Positions 60,806 through 64,000 of a stretch of 64,000 nt of DNA are shown in pieces. The notes under the pieces are model-generated. The model saw nothing but the letters and a program-made list of their open reading frames with translations. It was not told the origin of the DNA and ran no database searches. The position numbers and the translations under genes are program-made. The stretch spans positions 23,124 to 87,123 of the forward strand of contig JAFISE010000126.1 in assembly GCA_022560025.1 (NCBI GenBank), in the 5' to 3' direction. Source of the stretch: Stagonosporopsis chrysanthemi (taxonomy: Eukaryota; Ascomycota; Dothideomycetes; Pleosporales; Didymellaceae). Within the stretch, counting starts at the first letter, position 1, and each line of letters starts with the position of its first letter.

Positions 60806-63233
60806 TTATACTTTAAAACTTGTCCTAGCTAGTAATAGCTTTATAACAATATTGCTATAGTTTTATTTACTTATTTCTATAAGCATAGCTATAGTCTATA
60901 TTATACCTAAACTGTACAAGTCTTTAGAATTGTTTATCTTATAGTTAGGATTCTAGAGATCTCTTAATAACTAAAGCCTATAGGTTTAGAACTTCTTATA
61001 ACTTACTACTCTAGAATTAACTTTAGAAAGCTGTATTAGATTGTACTAAGATAGACACTTAGAGACTATTAATAACTAACCTGAATTAAATACAACTCTA
61101 ATATTAAGAAATCTATTAGGACTTACTACTTAGTCTAAGAACTAATTAAGAGCTAGACGCCTCTAGAGCTCTGTATTAGCACAACTGTCTACTGCTAATA
61201 ACAGATTTAATTAGAGCTATTCTACTATAATCTCTTAGAAGAGATAGCCTAACTACAGCAGGAACTTGCTTAGTTACGTGCTAGTCTTACTCTAGCAGAT
61301 TGCCCTCTACCTACAACAGAAATACTACTAATAGGTATACTAGATTAATCTACTATAAGGCAGCTATTAGAAGCTAGCTTAGTACTTATAGTACGCAAGA
61401 AGCTCTTAAAAAGGACTCCTAATATTAAGGTTCTTTTAAATAAAAGTAACTCTACTTTTTAGTAATAGTATGCCTTTATTTAAGACTAACTTAATATTAA
61501 TACAGACTACTATTAGAGTGTATATGCCTATATAGCCCTTGTCTAGAGTTATACCTTTAAGTTAGCTAAAGAATACTTAGAACCTTAGTACCTTTCTAAT
61601 AACAAGTTAGACTGTTTTTATACTGTAGAAGAGATGATTACACTTCTTAAGTTATACTTTGTTACTAGGAACAAGCAGGCAGAAAGCTAAGCAGCCTTTA
61701 ATTAACTCTAAATAGAAAAATTAGAGACTTTCTTAGCTTTTAAGAGCTGCTTTCTTAGTACAGCTATTAAAGAAAAGGTATTCTAATTAGAGTAGTTTTA
61801 CTATATATAGACTAAAATCTTGCTAAGTATTTAAGTACTTAATCTAGGCTTTAAGCAGCAATAGTATAATTTCTTCTCTTAAATAGTAGAATATCTAACT
61901 GCCTATAATATAGAAAAGAGAAACAACTCTACTTTACTGCTACTACTAGTTTTATAACTCTTAAAATTAATAAGAACACCTTAGTTAGATGCAAAACAAA
62001 GCTCTGTTACAACAAGTTAACAAGATTAGATTCTTCTTAGCTAATCTACTAATCTTGCCTACAGCACCTCTATACTCTAATAACCTTCTAATATACCTGC
62101 GCCTATACAGAATACAACTCTAGAAACTTGCTATAACTATAAGAAGCTAAGACACTTTGCTTAGGATTGCACAGTACCCTGTGTGCGCAAAATTAAGGTA
62201 GAATAGGAAGGCCTTATAGAACAGAAAGAAGACTTTAACAAGACAGATCTAACCCCTATAGAAAACAGTACTACCTAGAAAGATTACTCTACCTAGGCCT
62301 AAACTAATATAATCTATCTAATCTCTTACTATCTTATTTGTTTAGTAGTCTTTATTTTCTTACCTCTACTATTCTTTATATCTAAGAGCTTAGTGTCTAA
62401 TTTTAATCCTTAGTTAATACTAGTACTTCAAGATTTTTGTTTTTAAATTCTAAGATTGCTACTTTTATTTTTACTTTTCTCTAAGGTTAAAGAGTTCTAG
62501 GATTGAACTACCTTTCTAGTAACCTAGTATATATAGTTTTACCTTATAGTTTATAGCTAGAAGGTATACAACTGCCTTTTTATTATTATAGACCTTAGAT
62601 TACAAGATTATATTATTAGAATTAAGTAGTTAAGGTGCTTTAAGCTCTAACTTAATACAGAACAGTCTTAGTTAATATAACCTGCTAAATACTCTTGTTC
62701 TTACAATTCTGCGCTGCCTTTACTAATAATATTGTAATAACCTCTGTAGAAAGGCAAAGCCTAGTAGAATATACAGCAACAAGATACTCTATAGGAACAA
62801 GAAATATATTAAAAACAACGCAGCTTTAGTACTAGTATTTAACGTATAAGAAGTATATTAAAGTTACTTAAGTTTTGTTTACAACTCTTAGTACTACTTA
62901 ATAAAGTAGTAAACACCTCTATAACTGCTCTAACTAGGATTACTACTATTACTATACTCTTAGCTAATGCTTTCTACTTATTAATAAAGAAACTATAAAA
63001 AAAGTTCTTTACAACTAGTCTATACAAGATTACTTATATAATAGAAGAAAAGTACTATTAAGATAACTTTAATAATACCTAACTAATCTAGAAACGCTTG
63101 CTAGCCTAGTACTATTAGTATGCTAATTTGTTTAGTAAGGCAGAGGCTAAAAGCCTTCTAGAATACTACTCTTATAACTATAAGATTGTTTTAGAGAAAC
63201 CTTTGCTAAACTACTACTCTTTCTTATATAAAC

Positions 63234-63477
63234 TGTCACAAGCTCGGCTAGTTAGCTTGAGCTTGATCAGATAGCTCACTTATGAGGTGCTCGTTCGTTT
63301 GGCTTACTACTGAGAAGCTCCGAGCTTCTCGCTTGAGTACTCACGTGCGCGGCTTAGCCACAAACACGTGACTACTGAATATTTCCTTTGTATATAATGA
63401 CATCTCGTCTGATCTATAGTAAAGGTACTGATCAATCAATTCGATCACCGGAGTAGAGTCCCACAAGCTCGATAACA
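63234..63477. mobile_element. Solo LTR of an unrelated retroelement nested in the second chromovirus
   Basis: These 244 bp interrupt sequence that is continuous in the first chromovirus copy. The insert starts TGTCACAAGC, ends GATAACA, and is flanked by the 5-bp direct repeat TAAAC (63229-63233 and 63478-63482). TG...CA ends plus a 5-bp duplication fit an LTR left by recombination. It is far richer in G, C and CpG than its host. It contains a TATATAAT box, two CACGTG boxes and a perfect 9-bp inverted repeat with one spacer base (63312-63330). Confidence 0.8.
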
Positions 63478-64000
63478 TAAACAAAACCTTAAAGACTATA
63501 AAGTAACTAAGAAGTTTATATAGAACTAGCTCTAACAAAGCTCGATTAAATATAGCTAAAGCCTATTTATATTACTAGTACTATAAATATAAAAGGTAAA
63601 TAGAAGCCTGTATATTTATATAGACTATTATAAATTAAATAATTTAACTTACAAAGACTCTTATCTAATACTATATATAGACAAGCTACTTGCCTAACTA
63701 TTTAAGGCAAAGATATTTATAAAGTTTAGTATTTAATTAGCTTTTAACTAAATCTGTATAGATCCTGCCTTAGAAGAGTATACTATGTTCTAGACGCGTT
63801 ATAGTATATATAAGTGTAAGGTCTTACTATTTAGTTTATATAATAGCCTTGCTACGTACTAATACTATATAAACAATGTTCTAATTAAGTACTTAGATTA
63901 CTTCTATATTTCTTACTTAGACAATAGCTTTATCTACTCTAAAGACGCTTACACTTACTAGATATATATTAAAAAGGTTCTAGAACGTCTTTACTCTGCA

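Larger units (their letters stand above)
60528..64000 (+). mobile_element. Second, more decayed copy of the same chromovirus family (truncated by window end)
   Basis: It begins TGTAAGAACAAGC like the first element and runs parallel to it through Gag (knuckle remnant near 62114-62172), protease and reverse transcriptase until the window ends. Many C or G positions of the first copy are T or A here, so it is more heavily RIP-mutated. It lacks about 35 bp near 62490 relative to the first copy. A foreign 244-bp insert interrupts it at 63234-63477. The left flank is ATTAG; the matching right flank lies outside. Confidence 0.92.

Noticed and set aside
63341..63538. 65-codon minus-strand frame
   Set aside because: It crosses the border between the solo LTR and the host element, so it is created by the insertion.
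52000..64000. CRISPR-like or satellite arrays in the repeated TA-rich words
   Set aside because: The repetition is explained by two diverged copies of one retroelement and their LTRs. No regularly spaced array exists.

Overview
The window looks like nuclear DNA of a filamentous ascomycete, most likely Pezizomycotina. The genes carry short introns (mostly 46-60 bp) with GT-AG ends. Families typical of these fungi are present: a Zn2Cys6 regulator, a PTH11/rhodopsin-like membrane protein, a DAL5-type permease, a giant GH18 chitinase and an NLR-like STAND protein. Transposons in the last 12 kb carry damage typical of repeat-induced point mutation (RIP). The species cannot be named from sequence alone. 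Exon structures below were worked out by hand, by joining reading frames at splice sites.

1-25 kb: accessory and metabolic genes. An NLR-like STAND ATPase runs off the left edge and is divergent from a CorA-like metal transporter. Then come a Zn2Cys6 transcription factor, a 3.9-kb stretch without a recognisable gene, a divergent SDR/DUF1989 pair, an unrecognised protein, an LCHN/DENND11-like protein, 2-isopropylmalate synthase (leucine biosynthesis), an O-methyltransferase and a seven-helix PTH11-like protein.

25-35 kb: two conserved nuclear RNA genes, UTP10 (rRNA processing) and NRDE2 (RNA surveillance), are transcribed divergently from a 497-bp spacer.

35-52 kb: cell-surface and transport genes. 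A 2355-residue secreted chitinase has mucin-like and repeat regions, and is followed by a DHA1-type MFS transporter. A gene-poor zone then holds two broken genes, an alpha/beta-hydrolase relic and a GPI-type surface protein with two frameshifts. A Liz1/Fen2-type permease is the last intact gene.

52-64 kb: AT-rich, stop-riddled transposon DNA. One complete Ty3/Gypsy chromovirus (52816-60049) has matching 278-bp LTRs, a 5-bp target duplication, a polypurine tract and recognisable zinc-knuckle, RT, integrase and chromodomain remnants. A second copy of the family begins at 60528 and leaves the window. Inside the second copy sits an undamaged 244-bp sequence with TG...CA ends and its own 5-bp duplication, best read as a solo LTR of another family. 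The first element also carries about 1.2 kb between chromodomain and 3' LTR with coding-like sequence on both strands. This is the least explained part of the window.
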